A stretch of DNA of 64,000 bases from Acidobacteriota bacterium (GCA_021781795.1 JAJXWA010000001.1:558001-622000); one strand, 5' to 3'. Counted from the stretch's first letter, positions 48,620 to 59,648 are shown. Notes: generated by a model from the sequence alone, not told the origin. A program made the numbers and translations.

Positions 48620-48649
48620 AGTATCTATGCTTTCCGCAGGCAAAGTCAA
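48620..48649 (-). promoter_or_regulatory. Predicted promoter of the metY leader
   Basis: Minus-strand TTGACT (48649-48644) and GATACT (48625-48620), 18-base spacer, expected start about 48613. The leader to the metY ATG would be about 230 bases and contain the hairpin and terminator. Confidence 0.5.
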
Positions 48650-48713
48650 ATAATTCTGTGCCAGCACGGTCTGGCTCGCAGCCCGTATGCTTTCATGGGA
48701 TGGGAGGCTCGCA

Positions 48714-49286
48714 ATGAAATCTTCTTTCCTGTTCCCGCTGCTCATCTCGGCTGGACTGGCGGCCCCTTCGGGTCTCTGCCCCGCTCAGGAGAGTTGGATC
48801 GCGCCTGCTCAGACTGCCCCGCACGGCGCAGCACCGGGCATGAAGGTGCAGTTGCTCGGCGAAAGTTGGGGCCAGAAGACTTACGCCGTCATCTTCCACA
48901 CTGGCGATGACGCCTACTCCGGCCTCTACGAATTTGCGCGGCAATATCACGTCACGGCTGCGCACTTCACTGCCATTGGAGCACTCCGCGGCGGGCGCAT
49001 CGCCTGGTTTGATCCCTCCCGCAAAATGTACCGGCAAACAACCCTGAACCAACAGGTCGAAGTCCTCTCGATGGTGGGAGATTTCGCACTGAGCGATGGC
49101 AAGCCTGCGGTTCACGCGCACATGGTCGTCGGATTCCCCGACGGCGCCACCCGCGGCGGGCACGTGCTCGAAGCCGATGTATGCCCGACTCTGGAAGTGA
49201 TGGTGACCGTCGAGCCCGATGCCATGCATCGCGTACCCGACGCCACCACCGGCCTCACGCTCATCGATCCGCAGACGGCAAAATAG
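48714..49286 (+). CDS. Exported PCC-domain (DUF296) protein
   Basis: 190 residues. The N-terminus (MKSSFLFPLLISAGLAAPSG, to about CPAQ) is a good signal peptide. The rest is a PPC/DUF296 domain: YAVIFHTGDDAYSGLYEFAR near 55-75, AAHFTAIGALRGGRIAWFDP, and HAHMVVGFPDGATRGGHVLEA with the conserved His pairs. The domain is usually cytoplasmic or linked to DNA-binding proteins, so export is unusual. GGGAGG lies 8 bases before the ATG. Followed by an ABM-domain gene after 32 bases. Confidence 0.85.
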   Translation: MKSSFLFPLLISAGLAAPSGLCPAQESWIAPAQTAPHGAAPGMKVQLLGESWGQKTYAVIFHTGDDAYSGLYEFARQYHVTAAHFTAIGALRGGRIAWFDPSRKMYRQTTLNQQVEVLSMVGDFALSDGKPAVHAHMVVGFPDGATRGGHVLEADVCPTLEVMVTVEPDAMHRVPDATTGLTLIDPQTAK

Positions 49287-49318
49287 AGATTCAGCGCAAC
49301 CCAAAGGAGAAACCGGAA

Positions 49319-49609
49319 ATGGCTCAAGTACGTGTCATCGCACGCGCAGTGGCTCGCGAAGGCAAAGCAGAAGAACTCAGGAATCTTCTACGCGGCATGG
49401 TGGCGCCCACGCGCGCCGAGGCAGGCTGCATCTATTACGAACTCTTTGAGTCCAATCTCCCCGGCCTGTTCTATTTCAATGAGCTGTGGGAGAGCCAGCG
49501 TCACCTGGATGCGCACGCCGCCAGCAGACACTTCACTGAGATCTTCGGGAAATCAAAAGCCCTCATGCAGGGCCCCCCGGAAGTAAATCTTTTGACCGAG
49601 GTGGTCTAG
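49319..49609 (+). CDS. Antibiotic biosynthesis monooxygenase (ABM) domain protein
   Basis: 96-residue ferredoxin-like ABM domain: VRVIARAVAREGKAEELRNLL, EAGCIYYELFESNLP, FYFNELWESQRHLDAHAASRHF. Related proteins are small quinol or heme monooxygenases or putative YgiN-like enzymes; the substrate is unknown. AAAGGAG lies 9 bases before the ATG. Probably cotranscribed with the PCC-domain gene. Confidence 0.88.
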   Translation: MAQVRVIARAVAREGKAEELRNLLRGMVAPTRAEAGCIYYELFESNLPGLFYFNELWESQRHLDAHAASRHFTEIFGKSKALMQGPPEVNLLTEVV

Positions 49610-49618
49610 TCCGTCGCG

Positions 49619-50209
49619 CTATTCGTCCGGCTTCCACACGTAAGCGTCCGGCTGCGGCAGGCCGATGTGAGCCAGCACCCGGCTCACAAACTGCCGCGCC
49701 ATCTCCGTCGAATCCGTGGGTTGATTGTAGAACGAGGGAATCACGGGAAAAATAACCGCCCCCGCCTCCGCCGCCAGCGTCATATTGCGCAGATGGACGC
49801 GGTTGAAGGGCGTCTCGCGCACGCAGAGAAGCAAGGGCCGCCGCTCCTTGAGCGTCACATCTGCGGCACGCGCAATCAGCGAATCCGCCAGGCCATTGGC
49901 AATCGCTGCAAGCGTCCCCATCGAGCACGGTAGAACAATCATGCCGTGCGAGGGATAGCTTCCGCTCGCAATTGAAGCTCCGATGTCGGCATCAGAATGT
50001 TGATGCGTCTTCATCGGCGCGTGCCCGAGCAACTTCTCAAGCAGGTCATTGCGGCCTGAGATGCCAAGTTCCTCCGCCATCACACGCAGTGAATTCTCCG
50101 AGGCGACCACATGCACTCGTGTGACGCGCGCATCTGCTTCAAGAGCACGCAACAGTTCTCTGCCAAACACAACCCCGGATGCTCCCGTTATGGCTACTGT
50201 GAGATTCAT
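49619..50209 (-). CDS. ubiX: Flavin prenyltransferase UbiX
   Basis: 196 residues. TVAITGASGVVFGRELLRAL opens the fold; SMGTLAAIANGLADSLIARAADVTLKERRPLLL and CVRETPFNRVHLRNM are family-diagnostic. It makes prenylated FMN for UbiD-type decarboxylases. ATG 50209 has GGTGGAG upstream; the frame extends to 50272. The N-terminus is close to the TPR gene end (50227). No ubiD is in the window. Confidence 0.92.
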   Translation of the reverse strand: MNLTVAITGASGVVFGRELLRALEADARVTRVHVVASENSLRVMAEELGISGRNDLLEKLLGHAPMKTHQHSDADIGASIASGSYPSHGMIVLPCSMGTLAAIANGLADSLIARAADVTLKERRPLLLCVRETPFNRVHLRNMTLAAEAGAVIFPVIPSFYNQPTDSTEMARQFVSRVLAHIGLPQPDAYVWKPDE

Positions 50210-50226
50210 CGCTCCACCTGCTACGC

Positions 50227-50634
50227 TCATTCCGCTTCCGAAGGGGCATTGGCCTGCCGGCCGGCATTCCACTCCTGCATCAACTGCGCATACTCATCTG
50301 AATGCCCATACTTCTCCAACCGTTTCATCTCATCAAAGGCCTGGCCGTGCTCGCCCGCGCTCCACAGCACGCGAAACAGCATGATCGACGACATCTCCGA
50401 CTCCGGCGACAGCTTGATCGCGACGCGACCGTGCTCCATGGCCTCCCGGTGCATGCCCGCCTGCGACAGCGCCCAAGCCATATAGCTGTGCACAATGGAC
50501 GCCTCGGGAAACTCCTCCACCAGAGCCTTCATCGTCTGCACAGCTTCGGACGCCTTACTTTCTTCAACCAGATGCACCGCTTCCCGAATTGTTCCCAGCA
50601 CTCGCTCCGCTGCCTGATCGGGAATCTGGTTCAT
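50227..50634 (-). CDS. Small TPR-like protein
   Basis: 135 residues, all alpha-helical, with two TPR-like pairs (about 10-75: VQTMKALVEEFPEASIVHSY, SQAGMHREAMEHGRVAIKLS). No other domain. Lies between purB and ubiX on the same strand with four-base (purB) and short spacing, so it is likely cotranscribed; its role is unknown. Confidence 0.72.
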   Translation of the reverse strand: MNQIPDQAAERVLGTIREAVHLVEESKASEAVQTMKALVEEFPEASIVHSYMAWALSQAGMHREAMEHGRVAIKLSPESEMSSIMLFRVLWSAGEHGQAFDEMKRLEKYGHSDEYAQLMQEWNAGRQANAPSEAE

Positions 50635-50638
50635 CCCG

Positions 50639-51949
50639 TTACTCTCCTAGCACTCGATTGAAGATTGCGTCCACGTTGCCAAGCTGCCGCGTCGTATCGA
50701 AGGTGCGCTGCAGCTTCACCGGCGTCAGCAACCCGGTAACCTTTGCGTCGCGAGCCACTTCGTCGCGGAAGACCAGGTCTTCCTTCCACGCGCGCATCGC
50801 GTGACTCTGCACCAGCCGGTACGCGTCTTCGCGCAGCATTCCGGCTTCGGCCAGATCCAGTAGCAACTGCCCACTGCAGATCAGTCCGCCTGTGCTTTCA
50901 AGGTTCTTGCGCATCCGCTCCGGATAGACCAGTAGCCGGTCAATCAGGTCCGTCGTCTTGGCCAGCAGATAATCCACCAGAATCGTCGAATCGGGGAAGA
51001 TCACCCGCTCCACCGAAGAGTGCGAAATATCCCGCTCATGCCACAGCGCGATGTTCTCGAACGCCGCCTGGGCATTGCCGCGAATCACCCGTGCCAGCCC
51101 GCTGATTTGCTCTGACGTGATGGGATTTTTCTTGTGCGGCATTGCGGAAGAGCCCTTCTGCTTCTCGCTGAAATACTCCTGAGCCTCGCGCACTTCTGTC
51201 CGCTGCAGGTGGCGCACCTCCACCGCAATCTTGTCCATCGTGCTCGCAATCAGCGCGAGCGTGGAGATGTACGCAGCATGACGGTCCCGCTGGATGACCT
51301 GGTTCGCAACCAGAGCAGGCTTGAGGTCCAGCCGCGCGCAAATCCGCTCCTCATGCTCGGGCTTCAAGTGGCCAAACGTTCCCACAGCACCCGACAGCTT
51401 GCCCACGCGCATGTCTTCCGCTGCCGCGTCAAAGCGCGCCCGGTTGCGGTCCATCTCCGCGTACCAGTTCAGCAGCTTCAACCCAAACGTCGTCGGCTCC
51501 GCATGAATCCCGTGCGTGCGGCCAATCGTCGGCGTGTGCTTAAACTCGAGCGCGCGCCGCTTCAGCACGGCCAGCAGGCCCGTCAGCCCGGTGCGAATCA
51601 ACGCCGATGCCTCTTTGATCTGCAGCGCCTGCGCCGTGTCCACAATGTCGTTCGAAGTCAGCCCGTAGTGCAGCCAGCGCGACTCCGCGTCCAGCCCCTG
51701 GCTCTTCAGCGACTCCGCAACCGCCGTGGTAAACGCGATGACGTCATGCCGCACCTCGGCTTCAATCTCCTGGATGCGCGCCGCCGAAAAGCTGGCCTTG
51801 GTCGCAATCGCCTCGGCCGCAGCCGCGGGAATCACTCCGTCTTCCGCCAGCACGGCGCTCGCCGCCGCCTCCACCTTGAGCCAGCAGCGGTACTTGTTCT
51901 CTTCGGTCCAGATCTGGCCCATCGCAGGGCGTGTGTAACGGTCAATCAA
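50639..51949 (-). CDS. purB: Adenylosuccinate lyase
   Basis: 436 residues of the fumarase/aspartase superfamily. The signature GSSAMPHKKNPI is present, as are LTSNDIVDT and TIGRTHGIHAEPTTFG (catalytic His region). It cleaves SAICAR and adenylosuccinate in purine synthesis. The start is TTG 51949, 7 bases after AGGAG; the frame extends nine codons further to 51976 without a better site. Followed by the TPR gene. Confidence 0.94.
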   Translation of the reverse strand: MIDRYTRPAMGQIWTEENKYRCWLKVEAAASAVLAEDGVIPAAAAEAIATKASFSAARIQEIEAEVRHDVIAFTTAVAESLKSQGLDAESRWLHYGLTSNDIVDTAQALQIKEASALIRTGLTGLLAVLKRRALEFKHTPTIGRTHGIHAEPTTFGLKLLNWYAEMDRNRARFDAAAEDMRVGKLSGAVGTFGHLKPEHEERICARLDLKPALVANQVIQRDRHAAYISTLALIASTMDKIAVEVRHLQRTEVREAQEYFSEKQKGSSAMPHKKNPITSEQISGLARVIRGNAQAAFENIALWHERDISHSSVERVIFPDSTILVDYLLAKTTDLIDRLLVYPERMRKNLESTGGLICSGQLLLDLAEAGMLREDAYRLVQSHAMRAWKEDLVFRDEVARDAKVTGLLTPVKLQRTFDTTRQLGNVDAIFNRVLGE

Positions 51950-52017
51950 GCAGAGTCTCCTGCGCGCGGCATCCACCGTGCGCCGCGCCCATCCATGATG
52001 TTAAGGTCCGTGCTGAC

Positions 52018-52275
52018 TCAGGCCCGCGGAATTCCCAGCCGTTGGTGAAGCTCGTCATACAAGAGCCCCTTGCCCGGCCTGTAAGGCTGAAACCACTCCC
52101 CATCAATCACCAGTTGCGGAATCGCCCGCTTCCCGACGTGGCGAATCACCTCATCCGAAGCCGCCGAATCCTCATCCACGTTGATCTCCGTGTAGGCAAT
52201 CCCGTGCGTATCAAGAAAATGCTTTGCAGCCCGGCAATCCCGGCACCACGCAGCCGTATACACTTGCACCTTCAT
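52018..52275 (-). CDS. Glutaredoxin-like protein
   Basis: 85 residues with the thioredoxin-fold redox motif CRDC (Cys11, Cys14), the cis-Pro in AIPQLVIDGEW and the C-terminal helix LYDELHQRLG. Similar to actinobacterial mycoredoxin/NrdH-like glutaredoxins. The electron partner is unknown. It diverges from the cupin gene, 35 bases away. Confidence 0.85.
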   Translation of the reverse strand: MKVQVYTAAWCRDCRAAKHFLDTHGIAYTEINVDEDSAASDEVIRHVGKRAIPQLVIDGEWFQPYRPGKGLLYDELHQRLGIPRA

Positions 52276-52310
52276 AGCTCCATTCTACTGGGTCCATACT
52301 GCTACCATCG

Positions 52311-52802
52311 ATGCCGATGACCGCCGACGCAATCAAAAAGCTGCTCGACCTGCGCCCGCATCCCATTGAGGGCGGATCCTACCGCCGCACCTATACCTCC
52401 GCGGCCACCCTCGCCCTTCCGCATGGCCAGCGCGCTGCCGGCACGGCCATCTACTATCTCCTGGAACCGGGCACCTTTTCCGAGATGCACGTGCTCGACT
52501 CGGATGAGATCTTTCACTTCTATCTCGGCGAACCCGTCGAAATGCTCCAGCTCTTCCCGGATGGGCGCTCAGAGGTCTTCACCCTTGGACCGGATCTTGC
52601 CGCCGGGCAGCACGTCCAGCTTGTAGTCCCTGCGGGCGTCTGGCAGGGTACGCGGCTGATCGGCAACGGGCAGGTCGCCCTGATGGGCTGCACCGTCACT
52701 CCCGGCTTCGACTTCGCCGATTACCGCAACGTTGCCGCAGAGGAACTGATTGCCAAATGGCCGCAAGAGGCGGAGAGGATTCGATCGCTGACGCGGAGTT
52801 AG
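52311..52802 (+). CDS. DUF985 cupin-like protein
   Basis: 163 residues with the DUF985 pattern PHPIEGGSYRRTYTSA, TAIYYLLEPGTFSEMHVLDSDEIFHFYLGEP, PAGVWQGTRL and GCTVTPGFDFADY. The histidines in MHVL and FHFY are probable metal ligands. Family function is not established. The start is ATG 52311 or the in-frame ATG at 52317. The end lies three bases from the convergent tadA stop. Confidence 0.85.
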   Translation: MPMTADAIKKLLDLRPHPIEGGSYRRTYTSAATLALPHGQRAAGTAIYYLLEPGTFSEMHVLDSDEIFHFYLGEPVEMLQLFPDGRSEVFTLGPDLAAGQHVQLVVPAGVWQGTRLIGNGQVALMGCTVTPGFDFADYRNVAAEELIAKWPQEAERIRSLTRS

Positions 52803-52805
52803 GCT

Positions 52806-53255
52806 CTAGCGTCTCTGCCGAAAGAACCTGCGAAGCATCTCGCCCGCTTCCTCGGCGAGAATGCCCTGCTCCACCTGCATCTGGTGGTTGAGTTGGGGAT
52901 GGTTCATTACCGACAGAACGGACCCACAGGCTCCAGCCTTTGGGTCGGGGGTGGCGTAGACCAACTTGTCCACCCTGGCGTGAATCATTGCTCCCGCGCA
53001 CATCGCGCAGGGCTCCAGCGTCACGTAGAGCGTGCAGCCATTGAGCCGGTAATTCCCCAGTGCCTGCGCCGCCTCGCGCAGAGCGACGATCTCGGCATGG
53101 GCCGTCGGGTCCACGTTGCGCAGCACACGATTCTGCCCCCGCGCAATCACTTCGCCGTCGTAGACGACGACGGCGCCGATCGGTACCTCGCCCTCCGCCG
53201 CTGCCTTACGGGCCTCGGCCAGCGCGGACTGCATCGCATCCAGATCGGAAATCAT
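52806..53255 (-). CDS. tadA: tRNA-specific adenosine deaminase TadA
   Basis: 149 residues. Zinc site: His53 and catalytic Glu55 in TAHAEIV, and Cys83/Cys86 in PCAMC. It deaminates A34 of tRNA-Arg to inosine. The start ATG 53255 overlaps the aguA stop by four bases, so it follows aguA in the transcript. The frame extends 181 codons upstream but that part is a shadow of aguA. Confidence 0.93.
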   Translation of the reverse strand: MISDLDAMQSALAEARKAAAEGEVPIGAVVVYDGEVIARGQNRVLRNVDPTAHAEIVALREAAQALGNYRLNGCTLYVTLEPCAMCAGAMIHARVDKLVYATPDPKAGACGSVLSVMNHPQLNHQMQVEQGILAEEAGEMLRRFFRQRR

Positions 53256-54361
53256 CGCTTCGATGGTAGCGCGGCCGGCTGGTGCTGCGTCATGCAATGC
53301 AGCGCGCCCAGGCCCCAGATCAGGTCGACGCAGTGGATGCCGATGACCTCGCGATCCGGGAAGACCGCGGCCAGCGTGTTCAGCGCGATGCGGTCGTTGG
53401 GGTCGTGGAAGGTCGGCACCAGCACCAGTCCATTCGCCAGATAGAAATTGGCGTAGCTCGCAGGCAGCCTCTGCCCACGGAAAACTACGGGACGCGGTAG
53501 AGGCAGTTCCACAAGCGTGAACTGTTTTCCGTCCGGCGTGCGTGCAGCCCTCAGCCGTTCCAGGTTCTCGGCCAGCGGCGCGTGGTTTGCATCGCTCGTG
53601 TCCGGTTCGACTGCGGTCACAATCGTCTCCGGCCCAACGAAGCGGGTGATGTCGTCCACGTGGCCGTGCGTGTCGTCGCCCGCCACTCCGCGATTGAGCC
53701 AGATGACCTGCTCGATTCCGAGGTAATCGTGGAAGGCCTGCTCCAGTTGCCGCTGACTCACTCCGGGATTCCGCTGTTGCACTTCGCTGAGCAGACACTC
53801 TTTCGTCGTGAGCAAGATGCCCTGCCCATTCGTGTCAATGGATCCGCCCTCAAGAACAAGCCGTCTCGGCCCGCCCCTGAGTTCCACCACCGGCTGCCAG
53901 GCAGGCAGACCAAGAAGCTTCTGGACGTGGCCGGGAACCTTGTCGTCGAGGTGCCAGTCTGCATACTTGGCCCATGCATTAAAGCGCCAGTCTGTAATCG
54001 CAACTTGCCCGGCTGCATTCCGAACGAAAATCGGACCGGAGTCGCGTGTCCACACGCGATCCGTAGGCCAGCTATGAAACTGGACGGAATGCAGGTTGGC
54101 GCCGGCCCGCTTCAGGATTCCCCGAACGCGCCGTTCTGCCTTTTCATCCTCGACAAGGATATGGACCTGCTCATGCGCAGCCAGCAGCCGCACGATCTCT
54201 GCATAGACCCAGGGGATGGGCTGGAATTTGCCGGGCCAGTCCTCGTGATTATGGGGCCAGGCCAGCCACGTAGCTTCGTGCGGCTCCCACTCGGCGGGCA
54301 TTCTGAAGCCCAGGTCGTTGGGAAAAGGGGGGGGTAGGGGGGTGGGGTGGGGGTTGGCCAT
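53252..54361 (-). CDS. aguA: Agmatine deiminase
   Basis: 369 residues of the PPAD_Porph (guanidino-group-modifying) family: FRMPAEWEPHEATWLAWP, VWTRDSGPIFV, GHVDDITRFV, and catalytic Cys356 in GLGALHCMTQ. It converts agmatine to N-carbamoylputrescine. The first codons encode a Pro-rich stretch from a G-rich plus-strand tract. It lies between aguB and tadA. Confidence 0.95.
   Translation of the reverse strand: MANPHPTPLPPPFPNDLGFRMPAEWEPHEATWLAWPHNHEDWPGKFQPIPWVYAEIVRLLAAHEQVHILVEDEKAERRVRGILKRAGANLHSVQFHSWPTDRVWTRDSGPIFVRNAAGQVAITDWRFNAWAKYADWHLDDKVPGHVQKLLGLPAWQPVVELRGGPRRLVLEGGSIDTNGQGILLTTKECLLSEVQQRNPGVSQRQLEQAFHDYLGIEQVIWLNRGVAGDDTHGHVDDITRFVGPETIVTAVEPDTSDANHAPLAENLERLRAARTPDGKQFTLVELPLPRPVVFRGQRLPASYANFYLANGLVLVPTFHDPNDRIALNTLAAVFPDREVIGIHCVDLIWGLGALHCMTQHQPAALPSKR
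54327..54353 (+). other. G-quadruplex-prone tract at aguA start
   Basis: Plus strand: 8 G (54327-54334), TA, 6 G (54337-54342), T, 4 G (54344-54347), T, 5 G (54349-54353), with GG at 54356. Loops are one or two bases: a canonical four-tract G4 motif, on the template strand of aguA within its first codons. Confidence 0.8.
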
Positions 54362-54363
54362 GG

Positions 54364-55305
54364 TTATTTGTGCTCTCCGCTGTGCACTGGACCGTGCGTC
54401 GCATCCAGGAAGCGCTGCGTGATGGGCGCGTAAGCATCGATCCGGCGATCGCGCAGAAAGGGCCAGTTGCGACGCGTGTCTTCGAGCAGTGCGAGGTCGA
54501 TCTCGGCCAACAACACCTCTTCGGCATCATGGGAAGCTTTGGCAACGATGCGGCCAAATGGGTCGGCAAGAAAACTGCCGCCCCAGAACTCGAGTCCAGG
54601 CCCTTCGGCTCGGTTGCCAAGGATGTCGCCATGCTCGTGGCCGACTCGATTCACGCCTGCCACATAAACGCCGTTCGCAATGGCATGCGCACGCTGGATG
54701 GTTTGCCACGCCTCGTATTGTGCTGCGCCGTATTCATCCTTTTCTGCAGGGTGCCAACCAATCGCTGTGGGATAGAAGAGCAGCTCAGCGCCCTGCAGGG
54801 CTGTGAGGCGTGCACCCTCGGGATACCACTGATCCCAGCAGACCAGCGTGCCAACGCGGCCAAACGCTGTGTCCGTCGCCTTGAAGCCGAGATCGCCGGG
54901 GGTGAAGTAGAACTTTTCGTAGTAGAGAGGATCGTCCGGGATGTGCATCTTGCGATAGACGCTGGCGATGCTGCCATCCACATTCAAAGTGACGGCTGTG
55001 TTGTGGTAGAGGCCTGGCGCGCGGCGCTCAAAGAGCGAGGCGATGATGACGACGCGGGACTCACGCGCGACCTCGGCCAGCTTCGCCGTGGATGGGCCGG
55101 GGATGGGCTCGGCGAGATCGAAAAGGCGAATATCTTCGCGCTGGCAGAAGTACTGCGTGCGAAACAGTTCCGGCAGGCAGACGACGTTTGCGCCCAGGCG
55201 CGCCGCCTCGCGGATATGGCGCACGGCTGCAGCCAGGTTTTCCTCGGGGTCGGGCCCCATGCGCATCTGTACCAGGCCTACGTTGTACTTTCGTTTCTCT
55301 GCCAT
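54364..55305 (-). CDS. aguB: N-carbamoylputrescine amidase
   Basis: 313 residues of the nitrilase superfamily. Triad: Glu46 (LPELFRTQYF), Lys118 (YRKMHIPDD) and Cys155 (VCWDQWYPE). It cleaves N-carbamoylputrescine to putrescine, ammonia and CO2. The start ATG 55305 is chosen over longer frames; GCAGAGAG precedes it. Two bases separate it from aguA. Together with the arginine decarboxylase gene upstream this makes a complete arginine-to-putrescine route. Confidence 0.94.
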   Translation of the reverse strand: MAEKRKYNVGLVQMRMGPDPEENLAAAVRHIREAARLGANVVCLPELFRTQYFCQREDIRLFDLAEPIPGPSTAKLAEVARESRVVIIASLFERRAPGLYHNTAVTLNVDGSIASVYRKMHIPDDPLYYEKFYFTPGDLGFKATDTAFGRVGTLVCWDQWYPEGARLTALQGAELLFYPTAIGWHPAEKDEYGAAQYEAWQTIQRAHAIANGVYVAGVNRVGHEHGDILGNRAEGPGLEFWGGSFLADPFGRIVAKASHDAEEVLLAEIDLALLEDTRRNWPFLRDRRIDAYAPITQRFLDATHGPVHSGEHK

Positions 55306-55341
55306 GGCTCTCTGCCCATTTCCTTTCCGTTGACACAGCAA

Positions 55342-55368
55342 GGCCAACCCCGCAGCGCGGGATTGGCC
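55342..55368 (-). other. Intercistronic hairpin between arginine decarboxylase and aguB
   Basis: GGCCAA (55342-55347) pairs with TTGGCC (55363-55368) and CCCGC (55349-55353) with GCGGG (55357-55361), 11 bp with one mismatch and a 3-base loop. Little T-run follows on the minus strand. Could be an attenuator, an RNA-processing element or partial terminator. Confidence 0.45.
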
Positions 55369-55391
55369 AGGGATGACGTGACTCGAATGGA

Positions 55392-55940
55392 CTACTCTTC
55401 GAGAATCAGAACCGCCGCGGCGATGGTAGTCGTCCACAGACCGCGCTTGTCGCCGACGGCAGACTGTGTGATGTTGCTGGTGCGAACAATTTTGTTGGAG
55501 ATGCGGTAGATCTCCTTCTTTTCATCCCAGCTGTCGTCCGGATCAAACTCGACATTCAGCGTGGTGGCCAGCATCTCTGCCGCCAGTTCCTCCGCGTATT
55601 CTCCGGCCTGCTCTTCCGTCTCGCCGAAGCTATGATGCTCGCTCAGGTAGCCATACGTGTTGCGATCTGCGGGAATGGCCACGCCAATGCTGGACACCAC
55701 GAGACGATGCGGCTCCCGCGTGGAGTTCTCTGCAATCACCGCGAAGACCACTTCGCCGTGGTTGAGATATTTGAGTCCCTCTTTGCGCGGAATGACCTTG
55801 CAATTTGGCGGAAAGATGGACGAGACGCGCACCAGATTCTGCGAGGCGATGCCCGCATCCCGAAGGGCCAGCTCAAAGGAGGTCAAACGCTCCTTGTGTT
55901 TGCCTACACCCTTGGTGAAGAAAAGCTTCTTCGGGACCAT
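55392..55940 (-). CDS. Pyruvoyl-dependent arginine decarboxylase
   Basis: 182 residues of the PvlArgDC family. Self-cleavage is expected between Ser40 and Ser41 in [12 protein letters not shown], turning Ser41 into the pyruvoyl group. Motifs [12 protein letters not shown] and [24 protein letters not shown] fit. It makes agmatine from arginine, the substrate of AguA. Start ATG 55940; TTG 55952 is an alternative with four extra residues. The first gene of the putrescine cluster. This family is commoner in archaea and some bacteria such as Chlamydia and Acidobacteria. Confidence 0.92.
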   Translation of the reverse strand: MVPKKLFFTKGVGKHKERLTSFELALRDAGIASQNLVRVSSIFPPNCKVIPRKEGLKYLNHGEVVFAVIAENSTREPHRLVVSSIGVAIPADRNTYGYLSEHHSFGETEEQAGEYAEELAAEMLATTLNVEFDPDDSWDEKKEIYRISNKIVRTSNITQSAVGDKRGLWTTTIAAAVLILEE

Positions 55941-56186
55941 GCTTTTTCCCAATTTCTATGTACCCTCCGTGACGTTGGCAGTCCTGACAATTTTGGGTTG
56001 TTCCCGCATGAGTGTATCGCATTCAGGCCCTTGAAAACAGAACAGAACAAGATTTCATGCAGCTTTTAAGCGAAGTCTTCGGACCAGGCGTTCGCGGGTG
56101 TGCGACTACGGGACTGCTGCGCGACTCCGAGAGCGCAGGAGGGATTCTTTTTTACACCGGAACTTTCCCCGGCGAACCGAGTTGAA

Positions 56187-56795
56187 ATGAGTATGAAGTT
56201 CCTGTTGCCCTACGGAATCGTCCTCCTGAGCGCCGGGATGCTCTGCGGCGCACAAACCGCACCGGAAGCGCATGACGCGGCTCCGCCGATTACTCCAATC
56301 ACCCTCGGTGTAGTTCCGCTGGACTGGACGCCGCCGGCTCTGGAGGAACTGAATACGCAGGCGGCGATGAAGTCGAGTTTCGTTCTGGACCGGAATCTGC
56401 TGCATATGGCCGCGGGACTCGTGCCCGACTCGCAGGAGGCGGACCGGCAGGTCATGAATAGGCTCGACGGTGTGAGCGTGCACATTCTGCGCTTCGGCGA
56501 CCAGGGAGTTCCCGACGAGGATGAGGTCAATGCAGTCCGCGCCGCATATCATTTGCGCGGTTGGAAGCATCTGGTGACCACTACAAATGCTGGCGGCCCG
56601 CTGCATAGCGAGACGACCGATCTCTGGCTTGTGCTGAATGGCGCCAACCTGCGCGGGGCCGTGGTGCTCACCGAGACACCGAAGAGCCTGACGCTGGTGA
56701 GCGTCGCCGGAAACATCAGCCCTGTGGACCTGCTGCACCTGCGCGGCCACTTCGGGATTCCGCGTTTTGATGGAGAACAGCTCGAACGCCAATAG
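56187..56795 (+). CDS. DUF4252-domain secreted protein
   Basis: 202 residues. Signal peptide at about 1-22 (LLSAGMLCGAQT). The DUF4252 pattern follows: PPALEELNTQAAMKSSFVLD, LHMAAGLVPDSQEADRQVMN, GVSVHILRFGD and LTLVSVAGNISPVDLLHLRG. In Acidobacteria and Bacteroidetes such proteins often accompany ECF sigma or anti-sigma genes; none is here. Start ATG 56187 or 56193. Confidence 0.78.
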   Translation: MSMKFLLPYGIVLLSAGMLCGAQTAPEAHDAAPPITPITLGVVPLDWTPPALEELNTQAAMKSSFVLDRNLLHMAAGLVPDSQEADRQVMNRLDGVSVHILRFGDQGVPDEDEVNAVRAAYHLRGWKHLVTTTNAGGPLHSETTDLWLVLNGANLRGAVVLTETPKSLTLVSVAGNISPVDLLHLRGHFGIPRFDGEQLERQ

Positions 56796-57218
56796 CCGTT
56801 CCGGATTGTGGGTGGGTACGTGCTGCGCTTCACGACAGACACGCGTGCCTGCCGCCCGATACCTCTCAGACGCCATTCCAGTTCTCCTTGCAGGTGCGGA
56901 AGATCTCTATTGATTCTGATGATAGCGAAGCGTGAGAAATAACCTGCAAATGGAAGTCGCAGATTCTGAGCGAGTTACAAAATTGTCCGCTTGACAGCAA
57001 TTTTCCACAGTTCCATACCCGCAAATTGAGCAGCTAAGCGTTGATTCCGCGCCACGCGAAGTCCGTCGAACGCTCGAGGAAGATGAATCGATGATTTTCT
57101 CTCAAAATGCGACTGAATTTGTCCGCATAGCAAGGGCCGGTGGCCTTTTGCCAGCAGGGATTTGCAGGTGCTAGCCTTCGTCTGCAATTGTTTATACGGA
57201 AGGGGCATTGCGAAGATC
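56796..57218. other. 423-base intergenic region upstream of icd
   Basis: No coding sequence found. An AT-richer core (about 56900-57010) carries TTGACA (56991-56996) without a convincing -10, and the inverted repeat AAAATTG (56979-56985) / CAATTTT (56998-57004) flanking it. Likely holds the icd promoter. Confidence 0.4.
56979..57004 (+). promoter_or_regulatory. Inverted repeat flanking TTGACA upstream of icd
   Basis: AAAATTG and CAATTTT, exact 7-bp arms separated by 12 bases that include TTGACA. Position fits an operator over a -35 box. No regulator identified. Confidence 0.35.
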
Positions 57219-59634
<2,416 letters not shown>

Positions 59635-59648
59635 CGCAAATTGGGAGG

